In this document: in pieces, positions 1 to 8,552 of the stretch
Layout: the number at the start of each line of letters is the position of its first letter
Position numbering within the stretch: position 1 is the stretch's first letter
Source of the DNA: CAVRQM01 sp963732775
GTDB lineage: Bacteria; Pseudomonadota; Alphaproteobacteria; Acetobacterales; Acetobacteraceae
NCBI GenBank assembly: GCA_963732775.1
Contig: CAVTAR010000001.1
Span: forward strand, 806,001 to 870,000
DNA length: 64,000 bases
Reading direction: 5' to 3'
Notes under the pieces: generated by a model
The model's database searches: none
What the model was told of the DNA's origin: nothing
The model's input: the letters and a program-made list of their open reading frames with translations, nothing else
Program-made: the position numbers and the translations under genes

Positions 1-1024
1 CGACCGTGCCGGGATGGCGCGCCCGAAATTGCCGGCGCAGACCACGGCGGCCCGGCCCGGCCGCAGCAGCAGCTCGTCGAGCAGGAGTTCGCCCAGCAAC
101 GAGCCGTCGTGCGGCCCCAGCGTGTCGGCGGTGGACAGGTTGGCCACCACGGGCGCGGGCTCGGTCAGCACGCGATGCAGGGCCGCCAGCACATCGGTCG
201 CGTTGGCGATGCGGCTCGTGGTCTCGTTGCCGGCGCCGGCGAAGGCGAGCGCGGCGCCGTGCGCGATGCCGAGGAACGACTGGTCCTGCGCGTGCCCGGC
301 GGCGAGGCTGGCCACGATGGTGCCGTGCGTGACCCAGATCCGGTCCAGCCCCTCGGCGGAGGCGGCGTCGGCGTGCAGCTCCCATTGCGTGATCTCGCGG
401 TCGGACGCCTGCAGTTCCTCGGGCACGTAGAGGCGTCCGACCGGAACCGCGCCGCCCTCGGTGGCGGGCCCGTTCACGTCCCACAACCAGGCGAGGCGGC
501 AGCGTCCCTGCGCGTCGAGGAACGCCGGGTGGACGTGGTCGAGCACGGTGTCGATCACGCCCAGCAGCACGCCCTGGCCGGTCGGCTCGCCCTCCGGCCG
601 CAGCCGCAGGCTCTCCCGGGGTGCGGCGAGCGGTGCCGCCGGGGATGCCCCGGTCATGGCCGGGCGGCAGGCGGCCGCGGCCCAGGGCCGGTCGATGGCG
701 ACGGCGAGCAGCGCCGGGTGGTCGATCAGGCGCTCCCGCAGGCCGGCGCCGTCGCCGGCGAGCTGGGCGAGCGGCGCCTGGATCGCGAAGTAGTCGCCGC
801 CGGCGGCCAGGACACAGCAGCCGAAGCGCCCGCGCAGCTCGTCGGCGCCGCCCAGGAACTGCACGACGGCACCGACCCTGTACATCACGCCAGTCGGCAT
901 GGGCCAGCAGCGCCGCCTGCGCCTCGCCGAACACGAGTTCGGCGAGCGGGTCTGGATGCAGGTCCAGCAGCAGCAGGCGCGGGTCGCGCGTGAGCGGCAC
1001 GACATCCTGGCGCGAGGCCGCCAC
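1..1024 (-). CDS. Subtilisin-like serine protease (S8 family), C-terminus cut off by window edge
   Basis: Two catalytic signatures of subtilases are readable: an Asp box (GVIDTVLD, about residue 158 of the reconstructed protein) and a His box (THGTIVAS), followed by a GNFG element that fits the oxyanion-hole Asn. The catalytic Ser would lie beyond base 1. The first ~48 codons (from a GTG at 1024) and the rest lie in different frames; removing one base near 881-882 joins them, so I infer one extra base. If that is wrong, ATG 900 or ATG 885 would be the start. It is the last gene of a minus-strand operon with an unknown protein, a PqqD-like protein and a radical SAM/SPASM enzyme, 12 bases after its neighbour. 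In such a setting an S8 protease could cleave a modified peptide from its leader, as QhpE does in quinohemoprotein amine dehydrogenase maturation; this role is inferred. Confidence 0.75.
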   Translation of the reverse strand, partial: MAASRQDVVPLTRDPRLLLLDLHPDPLAELVFGEAQAALLAHADWRDVQGRCRRAVPGRRRRAARALRLLCPGRRRRLLRDPGAARPARRRRRRPAGAPDRPPGAARRRHRPALGRGRLPPGHDRGIPGGTARRTPGEPAAAAGGRADRPGRAAGRDRHRARPRPPGVPRRAGTLPPRLVVGRERARHRGRRGSGRTPLRARGTAGVRPRDHAMGAARRRRLRRGAGPDLGHARHHRGQPRRRARAGPVVPRHRARRRARLRRRRQRDHEPHRQRDRCAGGPASRADRARARGGQPVHRRHAGAARRLVAGRTPARRAAAAAGPGRRGLRRQFRARHPGTV

Positions 1025-1036
1025 CGTTGCGCGCCG

Positions 1037-1633
1037 CTAGCGTGCCGGCGGCGGCTTGCGGTCGATCGAGGCGAAGGGGAACTGCTCCGGGTCCGCGAGC
1101 GCCTTGGCGAGGTCGACGCCGACCAGCATCATCAGCCCGTTCTCGTCGGAGTCGGTGCCGGCGTTCCAGAACCCGCGCAGCCTGGTGATCGCCTCGGCCG
1201 CCGGCTTCTGCGGCTCCTCGGGCTGCTGCACCAGGGCCGCCCAGGCGCGGCCGATATCCTGCACCGACAGCGTCACGTTGTAGGAGAACAGCATGCGCAC
1301 GTCGCTGCCGCCGCCCCAGCCGGAGCCGATGAAGGTGCCGACGTAGAAGCCGATCCTGAGGGCCCGCATCGCCGCGTCGATCAGCGCCTCGGGCGTGCTC
1401 GGGCCGGGCGGCAGCGGGGTCTGCAGGAACTGCTGCAGCTCCAGCACCTGCGGCCAGGTCAGGTTGCAGCGCCACTCGTGCATCGTGCCGATGGGTGCAG
1501 GGTTGGCCCAGTCGGGGATGCTGACCGTGTGGAACGGCAGGGTGCTCTGGGTGCGCACCTCGGCCTCCAGCGCGACCGCGCGGGCCGAGGGGATGCGCTG
1601 CTGGCGGCTGAGCAGCTCGCGGGGATCTGTCAT
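1037..1633 (-). CDS. Unknown 198-aa protein of the radical SAM operon
   Basis: I do not recognise this family. The protein has no signal peptide or membrane segment. Its middle holds a small Gly-rich stretch (GSGWGGGSD) in an otherwise mixed alpha/beta-looking sequence, and the C-terminus ends in a basic, Pro-rich tail. The ATG at 1633 overlaps the stop of the PqqD-like gene by four bases (ATGA), a sign of translational coupling, so it is part of the same system. It could be the substrate of the radical SAM enzyme, a partner protein, or an immunity/structural subunit. At 198 residues it is long for a classical RiPP precursor. The coding call itself is safe because of the operon overlap and codon use; the function is unknown. 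Confidence 0.75.
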   Translation of the reverse strand: MTDPRELLSRQQRIPSARAVALEAEVRTQSTLPFHTVSIPDWANPAPIGTMHEWRCNLTWPQVLELQQFLQTPLPPGPSTPEALIDAAMRALRIGFYVGTFIGSGWGGGSDVRMLFSYNVTLSVQDIGRAWAALVQQPEEPQKPAAEAITRLRGFWNAGTDSDENGLMMLVGVDLAKALADPEQFPFASIDRKPPPAR

Positions 1634-1932
1634 GGGATACCTTTCTGGGATGCGAGACCGAACGTCCGCAATTCGGCGAGCGCCACGACCAGGGCGGCGC
1701 GGGAGGCGGCGTGCTCGCTGCCGGCCGGCATCGCCGCAATGAACTCCTCGGCGATGGCGGGCTCCGGGCGGCCGTCGCAGAGCGTGAGCACCAGCCAGCT
1801 CGACAGGTTGAGCGCGTAGAGCCCGGCGGGTCGCGGCGGCGCGGCGCGCGGGTCCGCCGGCCGATAGGCGAGGCAGCACTCTTGCTCGGGCACTGGCCGC
1901 AAGCGTATCCCTGGCTCACGCACCCAGGACAT
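1630..1932 (-). CDS. PqqD-like peptide-carrier protein (RiPP recognition element)
   Basis: A 100-residue protein with the layout of PqqD: an N-terminal strand region, a central LNLSSWLVLTLCDGR segment matching the typical LN...IL.LCDG pattern, then two helices ending in a Leu-rich stretch. PqqD-like domains bind a precursor leader and present it to a radical SAM partner. Here the gene overlaps the radical SAM gene by 17 bases upstream and the unknown 198-aa gene by four bases downstream, so the three should be made together. The region around residues 17-20 has a Cys pair (ECCLAY) whose role is unknown. Family assignment rests on pattern and context, not on a profile search. Confidence 0.7.
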   Translation of the reverse strand: MSWVREPGIRLRPVPEQECCLAYRPADPRAAPPRPAGLYALNLSSWLVLTLCDGRPEPAIAEEFIAAMPAGSEHAASRAALVVALAELRTFGLASQKGIP

Positions 1933-2920
1933 GGCTCGGGAGTTTCGAGAGGTCGATGTCGCCGTTCAGCGTCGTGTCATACGGGTCCGGCGCAGTCCAG
2001 CGCTGGTGCCAGGCGAACGCGGTGCTGCGGCAGCCGCCGCGGCTCCCCTCGCTGTGCGTACACTCCGGGCACGACTGCTCCACGTCGCCCGCGCGCAGTT
2101 GCCGGTAGAGCGGATGGGTGCGCCATATCTCCTCGTACGGCGTGCTCGTCGCGTCGCCGAAATCGACGTACTCGCGCAGGTACATGCAGCCGATCGCCCG
2201 GCCGAAGGCGTTGATCGCGGCACCCTGCCAGCAGCAATTGCGGTTCTTCGGGTGCCACGACTGCATCAGCCCCAGCCCGCGCGGCAGCCGCAGCGCGGCC
2301 AGCGCCTGCATCTGCTCGGCGAGCGGCAGGCCGAGCGCGGACCAGGCCCGCTTCGCCCGGCCGAGCGGGTAGAGGCGCAGCACGCCGAGGCGGGCGGCCC
2401 CCAGATCCGCCGCGAGCTCGGCGATGCGTTGCAGTTCAGGGGCGGTCTCGCGGGTCAGGATGACCAGCACGTCGGTCGGGATGCCGCGCGCGACGAGGTG
2501 GCGGACCGCCGCGCAGGATTGCGCGAACGCGCCTGCCACCCCGGCCTGGGCGTCGTGCGTCTCGGCCCGCCCGCCCATGAGGTCGACCAGCACGCGGCCC
2601 ACGCCGATCTCGGCCAGGCTCCACGACATCGCCTCGTCGAGCCCCGCGCCGTGCGTGCGCAGCAGCGTCATCGTCGAGCGTGCCGCCGCGCGCAGGATGT
2701 CCAGGATGCCGGGCTTGGCGAGCGGCTCGCCGCCCTCGACGTAGGTCTGCACGATGCCGCCGCGGGCCAGCCCCTCCACCATCGCCGTCCAGGTCGCGGC
2801 ATCCAGCTCGCCGGGTTTCGGTGCGCGCGCGCAATCGGCATAGCAGTGCCGGCACTGCAACGGGCAGGTCTCCGTGATCCCGAGCGTGATCGCTGTCGGC
2901 GTTTCGAGGAAGGTGTTCAT
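1916..2920 (-). CDS. Radical SAM/SPASM peptide-modifying enzyme
   Basis: The 334-aa product starts MNTFLETP and carries the radical SAM cluster motif CPLQCRHC (Cys19, Cys23, Cys26), a GGEPL SAM-binding motif near residue 62, and a Cys-rich C-terminal SPASM region (NCC, GRAIGC, CPEC and GGC elements at about 245-315) for auxiliary iron-sulfur clusters. This is the PqqE/anSME/mycofactocin-type architecture, enzymes that form carbon-carbon, thioether or other crosslinks on peptides. Longer in-frame starts exist upstream but would run through the divergent promoter region, so ATG 2920 is chosen. It is the first gene of the operon with the PqqD-like carrier and the S8 protease. The substrate is not identified. 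Confidence 0.88.
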   Translation of the reverse strand: MNTFLETPTAITLGITETCPLQCRHCYADCARAPKPGELDAATWTAMVEGLARGGIVQTYVEGGEPLAKPGILDILRAAARSTMTLLRTHGAGLDEAMSWSLAEIGVGRVLVDLMGGRAETHDAQAGVAGAFAQSCAAVRHLVARGIPTDVLVILTRETAPELQRIAELAADLGAARLGVLRLYPLGRAKRAWSALGLPLAEQMQALAALRLPRGLGLMQSWHPKNRNCCWQGAAINAFGRAIGCMYLREYVDFGDATSTPYEEIWRTHPLYRQLRAGDVEQSCPECTHSEGSRGGCRSTAFAWHQRWTAPDPYDTTLNGDIDLSKLPSHVLGA

Positions 2921-3069
2921 GACCGTGCCAACTATCGGGGCAACGGTAACGACCCGACACCGTGCCGTCAACATTCCGGTTCTGGCGTCCCGCGCGCCTC
3001 CTTGCGGCATCGATGCGACGTGGCGCGCGTGAACCGTCCCGCTGGCGAACCAAGCTCGATCGTGCGGCC
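2921..3069. promoter_or_regulatory. Divergent promoter region between radical SAM operon and cyclase-ATPase gene
   Basis: This 149-base gap separates two divergently transcribed units and must hold both promoters if they are independent. It is somewhat less G+C-rich than its surroundings around 2930-2960. I see no clear -35/-10 pair or operator, so this is a positional call only. Confidence 0.35.
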
Positions 3070-6033
3070 ATGATGACGAGCGCGTACTCGGCGGCGGAGC
3101 ATCGCTTCCTGTCGGTGCTGTTCTGCGACATGGTGGGATCGACGGACTACCAGTTCCGGATGCAGCCAGAGGAATTCGAGACGCTCCTCGGGGCGTATCG
3201 CCAGATCGTGTTCGATCTGGTCGAGCAGCATGGCGGCCACGTCGCGCGGGTGATCGGCGACGGCGTGCTGGCCCTGTTCGGCTGGCCGCGCGCGAGCGGC
3301 AACGACGCGCAGGCGGCGGTGATCTGCGCGCTCGAGATCGGCCGGCGCCTGCAGACCCGTTCGCCGCTCGCCCAGGGCCAGCCGATGGCCGCTCGCATGG
3401 GCATCGAGACCGGCTGGGTGCTGGTTGGCGAGATCGGCCCCTCCAGCCGTTCGGAGCAGGACGGCGTGATCGGCCCGGCGCCCAACATCGCCGCCCGCCT
3501 GCAGCGGCTGGCACGCCCGAACGGCGTCGTGGTCGGCGAAGCGACGCTCGCCCAGCTCTCGCCTCGCTTCCTGACCGAGACGACCGACACGCACGGGATC
3601 GACCTCGCGCACGCCATCAGCGCCGCGCACGTCGTCGGCCTGTCGGACCGCGGCGGCCTGCCCGGACGGCTGCGGCTCGCGCGTCGCACGCCGCTGTTCG
3701 GGCGCGCCGACGACCTGGCGTGGCTGCAGGCCGGCTGGAGCAGCCTCGACGGCGGCGCGGGGCGGATGCTGCTGCTGGTGGGCGAGCCCGGGATCGGCAA
3801 GTCGCGCCTGCTGGTCGCGCTGACCGACACCGTGCCGGTCGAGGAGCACGCGGTGATCGTGCTGTTCTGCAGCCGGCAGGGCATGGTCAGCCCCTTCCAC
3901 GCGCTGATCGAGCCGCTCGCCCACGACGTCGGCCTCGGGCTCGACGCTTCCGGGGCGGAGATCGAGCAGCGCGCAAGCGCGTTCGCGGCGACGCTGGGCG
4001 GTGATCGGGAACAGGCGAGCCTCGCACTGGCGGCGCTGCTCGGGCGCCCGCCGACGAAGGAGGTCCTGCCGTCGGACATGCGGAGCTGGACGCTGCGGGC
4101 GCTGTCCGCCTGGTTCCACGCGAAGCTGGCCCGCAGCCGGCTCGTCGTGCTGGTCGAGGACGTGCAATGGGCCGACGCCTCGCTCGGCGCGTTCCTGCGC
4201 CATCTCTGCGACCCGGCGCCGCCGGTCGGCCTGTTCGTCGTGCTGACCTGCCACGGCGGGGGCGAGCCGGAGTGGCTGCGCGATGAGCCGGCCGGCGTGC
4301 TGCGGCGGGAACTGCACCGCCTGCCACCGGCGCAGGCGGCCGAGCTGACGGCGGCGCTGCTGCCGGAGCACGACAGCGCCGGGATCGCCGACATCGTGCA
4401 GCGGGCCGAGGGCGTGCCGCTGTTCATCGAGGAGCTGGCGCTCTCGCAGGGCGTGGCCGCCACCCTGGGAAGCCGGCTGCCGGGCTCGGTCGCGCAGCTG
4501 CTGGCCGCCCGGCTCGACGCCGTGGGGCCGGCGCGCGGCATCGCCCAGCTCGCCGGCGTGGTCGGGCAGGACGCGCCGGCCGAGCTGCTGCGCACGCTGT
4601 CGGGGCTGTCGGAGGCGGTCTTCGAGAGCAACGTCGAGCGGCTGGTCGAGAGCGGCATCATGGCGCGCCAGGGGCTCGGCCGGGCCTGCGTGCTGTCGTT
4701 CCGGCACGGCATGTTCGGCGATGCCGCCTATCAAGCGCTGCCCACCGCCACCCGCCGGCGCCTGCATGGCCAGGTCGCCGACCAGCTCCGCCAGGACCAG
4801 TCGTCGTGGACCCGGGCCGCACCCGAGGTGCTGGGCTACCACCTGGAGCGGGCGGGCGAACACGCCGAGGCAGCCAGCTCGTTCTGCCGCGCCGCGACCC
4901 TGGCGCTGGCCAGCGGCGGCTACGCCGAGGCCGTCGCCAACGCGCGGCTGTCGATCCAGCTCGCGAATACCGAGGGCGACCAGGACGAGCAGCGGACGCT
5001 GCTTTCCGCCCACATCGTGCTCGGCGAGGCGCTGATCGCCACGCACGGCGAGAGCAGCAGCCAGGTCCATGGCGTCTACGAGAGCGCGACCAAGATCGCG
5101 CTCGGCCTGAAAGCCACGAGGGAGCTGCTGTCGCCGCTGCGCGGGCTGTGCGCGTACTACCAGACGCGCGGCCCGCTGCACCGCGCGCGCGAGCTGATCA
5201 CCTGGCTGCTGCAGCTCGCCCGCAACGACCAGGACACGCTGCTGATCGCCGACGCGGAGCGCCGGCTCGGCTGGTGCCTGCTGTGTCAGGGAGAGATCGC
5301 GGCGTCGCGGTCGCTGCTGGAGGGCAGCGTGCGGCGGTTCGTGTCCGCGCAGCCGTCGTCGCATGCCGTGGCGCCGATCGACACCGAGATCCTGGGGCTC
5401 GCGAACCTCGCGATCCTGTCCTGGCTGTGCGACGGCGACGAGCAGGCGCGCCGGCGCGCCGTGGAGGTGGTGCAGCGCGCCGAGGTCTGCGGCAACCCGC
5501 TCGCCAAGGCGTACGGGCTCGGCTGTGCGGCGATGACGTTTCAGATGGTGCGCGATTTCGATGCCGTGACGCGCGCCGCCGCGCGCACGAAGATCGTGGC
5601 CGAGGCGCACGGCATCACCTACTGGATCGCCATCGCCGAGATCCTCGCCGGCTGGGCGGCGGCCTTCGCCGGCTCGCCCGACGTCGGCATCGGCCACCTC
5701 CAGGCCGGGCTTGACCGCTACAAGCTGGTGCAGGGCCGCATTCTGATGCCCTACGCGCTGATGCTGTCGGCGGAGGTGTTCGCGGCCGCGGGGATGGCGC
5801 ATCGCGCCCAGGACGCGCTGGAGGAGGCGACGACGGTCGCGCGTGCCATCGGCGCCTACGTGTTCCTGCCCATGCTGGCGGCAACGCACGGCTCCCTGGC
5901 CGCCGCCGGGCGGCACCGCGGCGTGCGCCCGGTCGTGCTGGCGGGGCTGTCGCAGGCCGATGCCCAGGGCGCGGCGGCTCTGGCGCTGGCGCTGCGGTCC
6001 ATGCTGGATCGCGTGCCGGCCGATGCTTCGTAG
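3070..6033 (+). CDS. Class III adenylate/guanylate cyclase with AAA-type ATPase and TPR-like regulator region
   Basis: The 987-aa product has an N-terminal class III cyclase domain (about residues 10-190) with the first metal-binding Asp in LFCDMVGST and the second in GDGVLALFGW. A P-loop ATPase follows (GEPGIGKSR near residue 240, a Walker B-like LVVLVEDVQW segment near 360), then a long helical C-terminal half with TPR-like repeats. This is the cyclase/MalT-type STAND architecture used in signalling. Start ATG 3070 is preferred over the upstream in-frame ATG at 2962 because the cyclase domain begins directly after it. The gene is divergent from the radical SAM operon, so it could regulate it, but such ATPase-cyclases are common and the link is only positional. 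It is convergent with gyrB, nine bases apart. Confidence 0.85.
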   Translation: MMTSAYSAAEHRFLSVLFCDMVGSTDYQFRMQPEEFETLLGAYRQIVFDLVEQHGGHVARVIGDGVLALFGWPRASGNDAQAAVICALEIGRRLQTRSPLAQGQPMAARMGIETGWVLVGEIGPSSRSEQDGVIGPAPNIAARLQRLARPNGVVVGEATLAQLSPRFLTETTDTHGIDLAHAISAAHVVGLSDRGGLPGRLRLARRTPLFGRADDLAWLQAGWSSLDGGAGRMLLLVGEPGIGKSRLLVALTDTVPVEEHAVIVLFCSRQGMVSPFHALIEPLAHDVGLGLDASGAEIEQRASAFAATLGGDREQASLALAALLGRPPTKEVLPSDMRSWTLRALSAWFHAKLARSRLVVLVEDVQWADASLGAFLRHLCDPAPPVGLFVVLTCHGGGEPEWLRDEPAGVLRRELHRLPPAQAAELTAALLPEHDSAGIADIVQRAEGVPLFIEELALSQGVAATLGSRLPGSVAQLLAARLDAVGPARGIAQLAGVVGQDAPAELLRTLSGLSEAVFESNVERLVESGIMARQGLGRACVLSFRHGMFGDAAYQALPTATRRRLHGQVADQLRQDQSSWTRAAPEVLGYHLERAGEHAEAASSFCRAATLALASGGYAEAVANARLSIQLANTEGDQDEQRTLLSAHIVLGEALIATHGESSSQVHGVYESATKIALGLKATRELLSPLRGLCAYYQTRGPLHRARELITWLLQLARNDQDTLLIADAERRLGWCLLCQGEIAASRSLLEGSVRRFVSAQPSSHAVAPIDTEILGLANLAILSWLCDGDEQARRRAVEVVQRAEVCGNPLAKAYGLGCAAMTFQMVRDFDAVTRAAARTKIVAEAHGITYWIAIAEILAGWAAAFAGSPDVGIGHLQAGLDRYKLVQGRILMPYALMLSAEVFAAAGMAHRAQDALEEATTVARAIGAYVFLPMLAATHGSLAAAGRHRGVRPVVLAGLSQADAQGAAALALALRSMLDRVPADAS

Positions 6034-6042
6034 CGGCCGCCG

Positions 6043-8490
6043 TCACACGTCGAGGTTTGCCACCTTCAGCGCGTTGCCGACGATGAAGTCGCGGCGCGGC
6101 TCCACCACGTCGCCCATCAGCGTGGAGAACACCGCGTCGGTGTCCACCTCGTCGGCGATGTGGACGCGCAGCAGCGTGCGGGCGGCCGGATCGAGCGTGG
6201 TCTGCCAGAGCTGGTCTGGGTTCATCTCGCCGAGGCCCTTGAAGCGGTTGATGACCAGGCCGCGCCGGCCCTGCGCCATGATCTGATCGAACGCGCTCGC
6301 CGGGCCGGCGACGACGGCCTGCCGCTTGTCGAGGTTCAGCGTGCCCGGCGCCGCCCAGCGCTCGGCCAGCGCCTCGGCGCGCTCGGCGAGCCAGCGCGCC
6401 TCGGCGCTGCGCAGCGTCGCCGCCTCCAGCGTGTGCCGCTCGCCGACGCCGCGCACGGTGCGGGCCATGGTGAGGCCGGCGGCGTCGGCCGCGACCTTCC
6501 AGCCGCGCTCGTCGGGCAGCGACACCGCGTCCAGCCGCTGCACCAGCGCCTGCGCGGCATGGCCGGCGCGCTCGGCGTCGGGCGTGATGGCGCCCGCGAT
6601 CGCCGCCTGCTCGAGCAGCGCCACCGGCACCAGCGCGGACAGCCGTCGCAGCCGCTGCGCCGTCTCGCGCCACAGGCCAGCCTCGGCATCGAGCGCCGCG
6701 TCCTCCAGCACCGTGCCGTCGGCGAAGGTGATGCGGGCCTCGCCGAGCGCCTTGTCGAGCAGGAAGCGCTCCAGCGCCGCCTCGTCCTTCAGGTAGCGCT
6801 CGTCGTTGCCGCGTTTGGCGCGGAACAGCGGCGGCTGGGCGATGTAGAGGTAGCCGCCGTCGATCAGCGCGCGCATCTGGCGGAAGAAGAACGTCAGCAG
6901 CAGGGTGCGGATGTGGCTGCCGTCCACGTCGGCATCCGTCATGATGACGATCCGGTGGTAGCGCAGCTTGGCGACGTCGAAGCCGCCGTTTCCGCCCTCC
7001 TCGGAGCGGCCGATGCCGGTGCCGAGTGCGGTGATGAGCGTGCCGATCTCGGCCGAACCGAGCATCCGGTCGAAGCGGGCGCGCTCGACGTTCAGGATCT
7101 TGCCCTTCAGCGGCAGGATCGCCTGGAACTTGCGGTCGCGCCCCTGCTTGGCCGAGCCGCCGGCGCTGTCGCCCTCGACGATGAACATCTCGCACAGCGC
7201 CGGGTCGCGCTCCTGGCAGTCGGCGAGCTTGCCCGGCAGCGTCGAGATGTCGAGCACGCCCTTGCGGCGCGTCAGCTCCCTGGCGCGGCGCGCCGCCTCG
7301 CGGGCGGCGGCGGCGTCCATCACCTTGCCGATGATGGCGCGCGCCTCCTTCGGGTGGGTCTCGAACCAGTGCGACACGGCGTCGGCCACCGCGGCCTGCA
7401 CCACCGGCTGCACCTCGGAGGAGACGAGCTTCTCCTTGGTCTGCGAGGAGAATTTCGGGTCGGGCACCTTCGCCGACAGCACCGCCGTCATGCCTTCGCG
7501 CATGTCCTCGCCGACCAGGGCGAGGCTGTCCTTCTTGCCCATGCCCTCGGCGTATTTCGTCACCACGCGGGTCAGCGCCTGGCGGAAGCCGGCGAGGTGG
7601 GCGCCGCCGTCGCGCTGCGGGATGTTGTTGGTGAAGCAGAGCATCGTCTCGTGGAACGAGTCGTTCCAGGTCAGCGCGAACTCGACGCGGATGCCGTGCG
7701 CGGCGTCGGGGGCGCTCTGGGCGGAGATCGGCGCGGCCAGCACGCCCAGCTTGCCGCGGTCCAGCCACTCGACGAACGCGACCAGCCCGCCCTCGTAATG
7801 GAACGCGAGCTCGGTGGCCGGCGCGTGGCGCTCGTCGCGCAGCACGATGCGCAGGCCGGAGTTGAGGAAGGCGAGTTCGCGCAGCCGCCGCTCCAGCAGC
7901 GCGATATCGAACTCAACCTTCGTGAAGGTGCCGGTGGAGGGCTTGAACGTGACCTCGGTCCCGGTCTCCGCGTCCGAGGCGCCGAGGATGCGCAGCGGCG
8001 CCACGGTCTCGCCGTGCTCGAAGCGCATGAAGTGCTCCTGGCCGTCGCGCCAGATATGCACCTCCATCCATTCCGACAGCGCGTTGACCACGGCCGCGCC
8101 CACGCCGTGCAGGCCGCCGGAGACCTTGTAGCTGTTCTGGTTGAACTTGCCGCCGGCGTGCAGCCGGGTCAGTACGACCTCGGCCGCCGAGATGCCCTCC
8201 TCGGCATGGATGCCGGTGGGGATGCCGCGGCCGTCGTCGCGGACGGTGACGCTGCCGTCGCCGTTCAACGTCAGCGAGCAGCGCGTGGCGTAGCCGGCCT
8301 GCGCCTCGTCCACCGCGTTGTCGATGATCTCGAAGGCCATGTGGTGCAGGCCCGAGCCGTCGTCGGTGTCGCCGATATACATGCCCGGCCGCTTGCGCAC
8401 CGCCTCAAGCCCGCGCAGCACCGAGATCGAGTTGGCGTCATAGGCGTTCGGGTCACGGGGTTCGGGGGCGGATGAGGCGTCGTCGCTCAT
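6043..8490 (-). CDS. gyrB: DNA gyrase subunit B
   Basis: The 815-aa product is a full-length GyrB. The GHKL ATPase region shows EIIDNAVDEA, DDGRGIPTG and GGLHGVGAAVVNALS; the TOPRIM region has EGDSAGGSAKQGRDR, PLKGKILNVE and the metal-binding DADVDGSHIRTLL. The C-terminus contains the conserved RFKGLGEMNPDQLW segment. It introduces negative supercoils together with GyrA. ATG 8490 gives the usual short acidic N-terminus; an upstream in-frame ATG at 8526 would add 12 residues. It lies downstream of recF (62-base gap) in the classic dnaA-dnaN-recF-gyrB order. No frameshift is seen in this long gene. Confidence 0.97.
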   Translation of the reverse strand: MSDDASSAPEPRDPNAYDANSISVLRGLEAVRKRPGMYIGDTDDGSGLHHMAFEIIDNAVDEAQAGYATRCSLTLNGDGSVTVRDDGRGIPTGIHAEEGISAAEVVLTRLHAGGKFNQNSYKVSGGLHGVGAAVVNALSEWMEVHIWRDGQEHFMRFEHGETVAPLRILGASDAETGTEVTFKPSTGTFTKVEFDIALLERRLRELAFLNSGLRIVLRDERHAPATELAFHYEGGLVAFVEWLDRGKLGVLAAPISAQSAPDAAHGIRVEFALTWNDSFHETMLCFTNNIPQRDGGAHLAGFRQALTRVVTKYAEGMGKKDSLALVGEDMREGMTAVLSAKVPDPKFSSQTKEKLVSSEVQPVVQAAVADAVSHWFETHPKEARAIIGKVMDAAAAREAARRARELTRRKGVLDISTLPGKLADCQERDPALCEMFIVEGDSAGGSAKQGRDRKFQAILPLKGKILNVERARFDRMLGSAEIGTLITALGTGIGRSEEGGNGGFDVAKLRYHRIVIMTDADVDGSHIRTLLLTFFFRQMRALIDGGYLYIAQPPLFRAKRGNDERYLKDEAALERFLLDKALGEARITFADGTVLEDAALDAEAGLWRETAQRLRRLSALVPVALLEQAAIAGAITPDAERAGHAAQALVQRLDAVSLPDERGWKVAADAAGLTMARTVRGVGERHTLEAATLRSAEARWLAERAEALAERWAAPGTLNLDKRQAVVAGPASAFDQIMAQGRRGLVINRFKGLGEMNPDQLWQTTLDPAARTLLRVHIADEVDTDAVFSTLMGDVVEPRRDFIVGNALKVANLDV

Positions 8491-8552
8491 GCCGTGGGGC
8501 TGCTCCGGGGATGACGGGGATGGCATCGTATATAGGTCCGAACCGCCCGGAA

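Noticed and set aside
2968..5916. 982-aa ORF antisense to the cyclase gene
   Set aside because: Shadow frame: Arg/Gly/His/Gln-rich, no domain, opposite to a gene with clear motifs.
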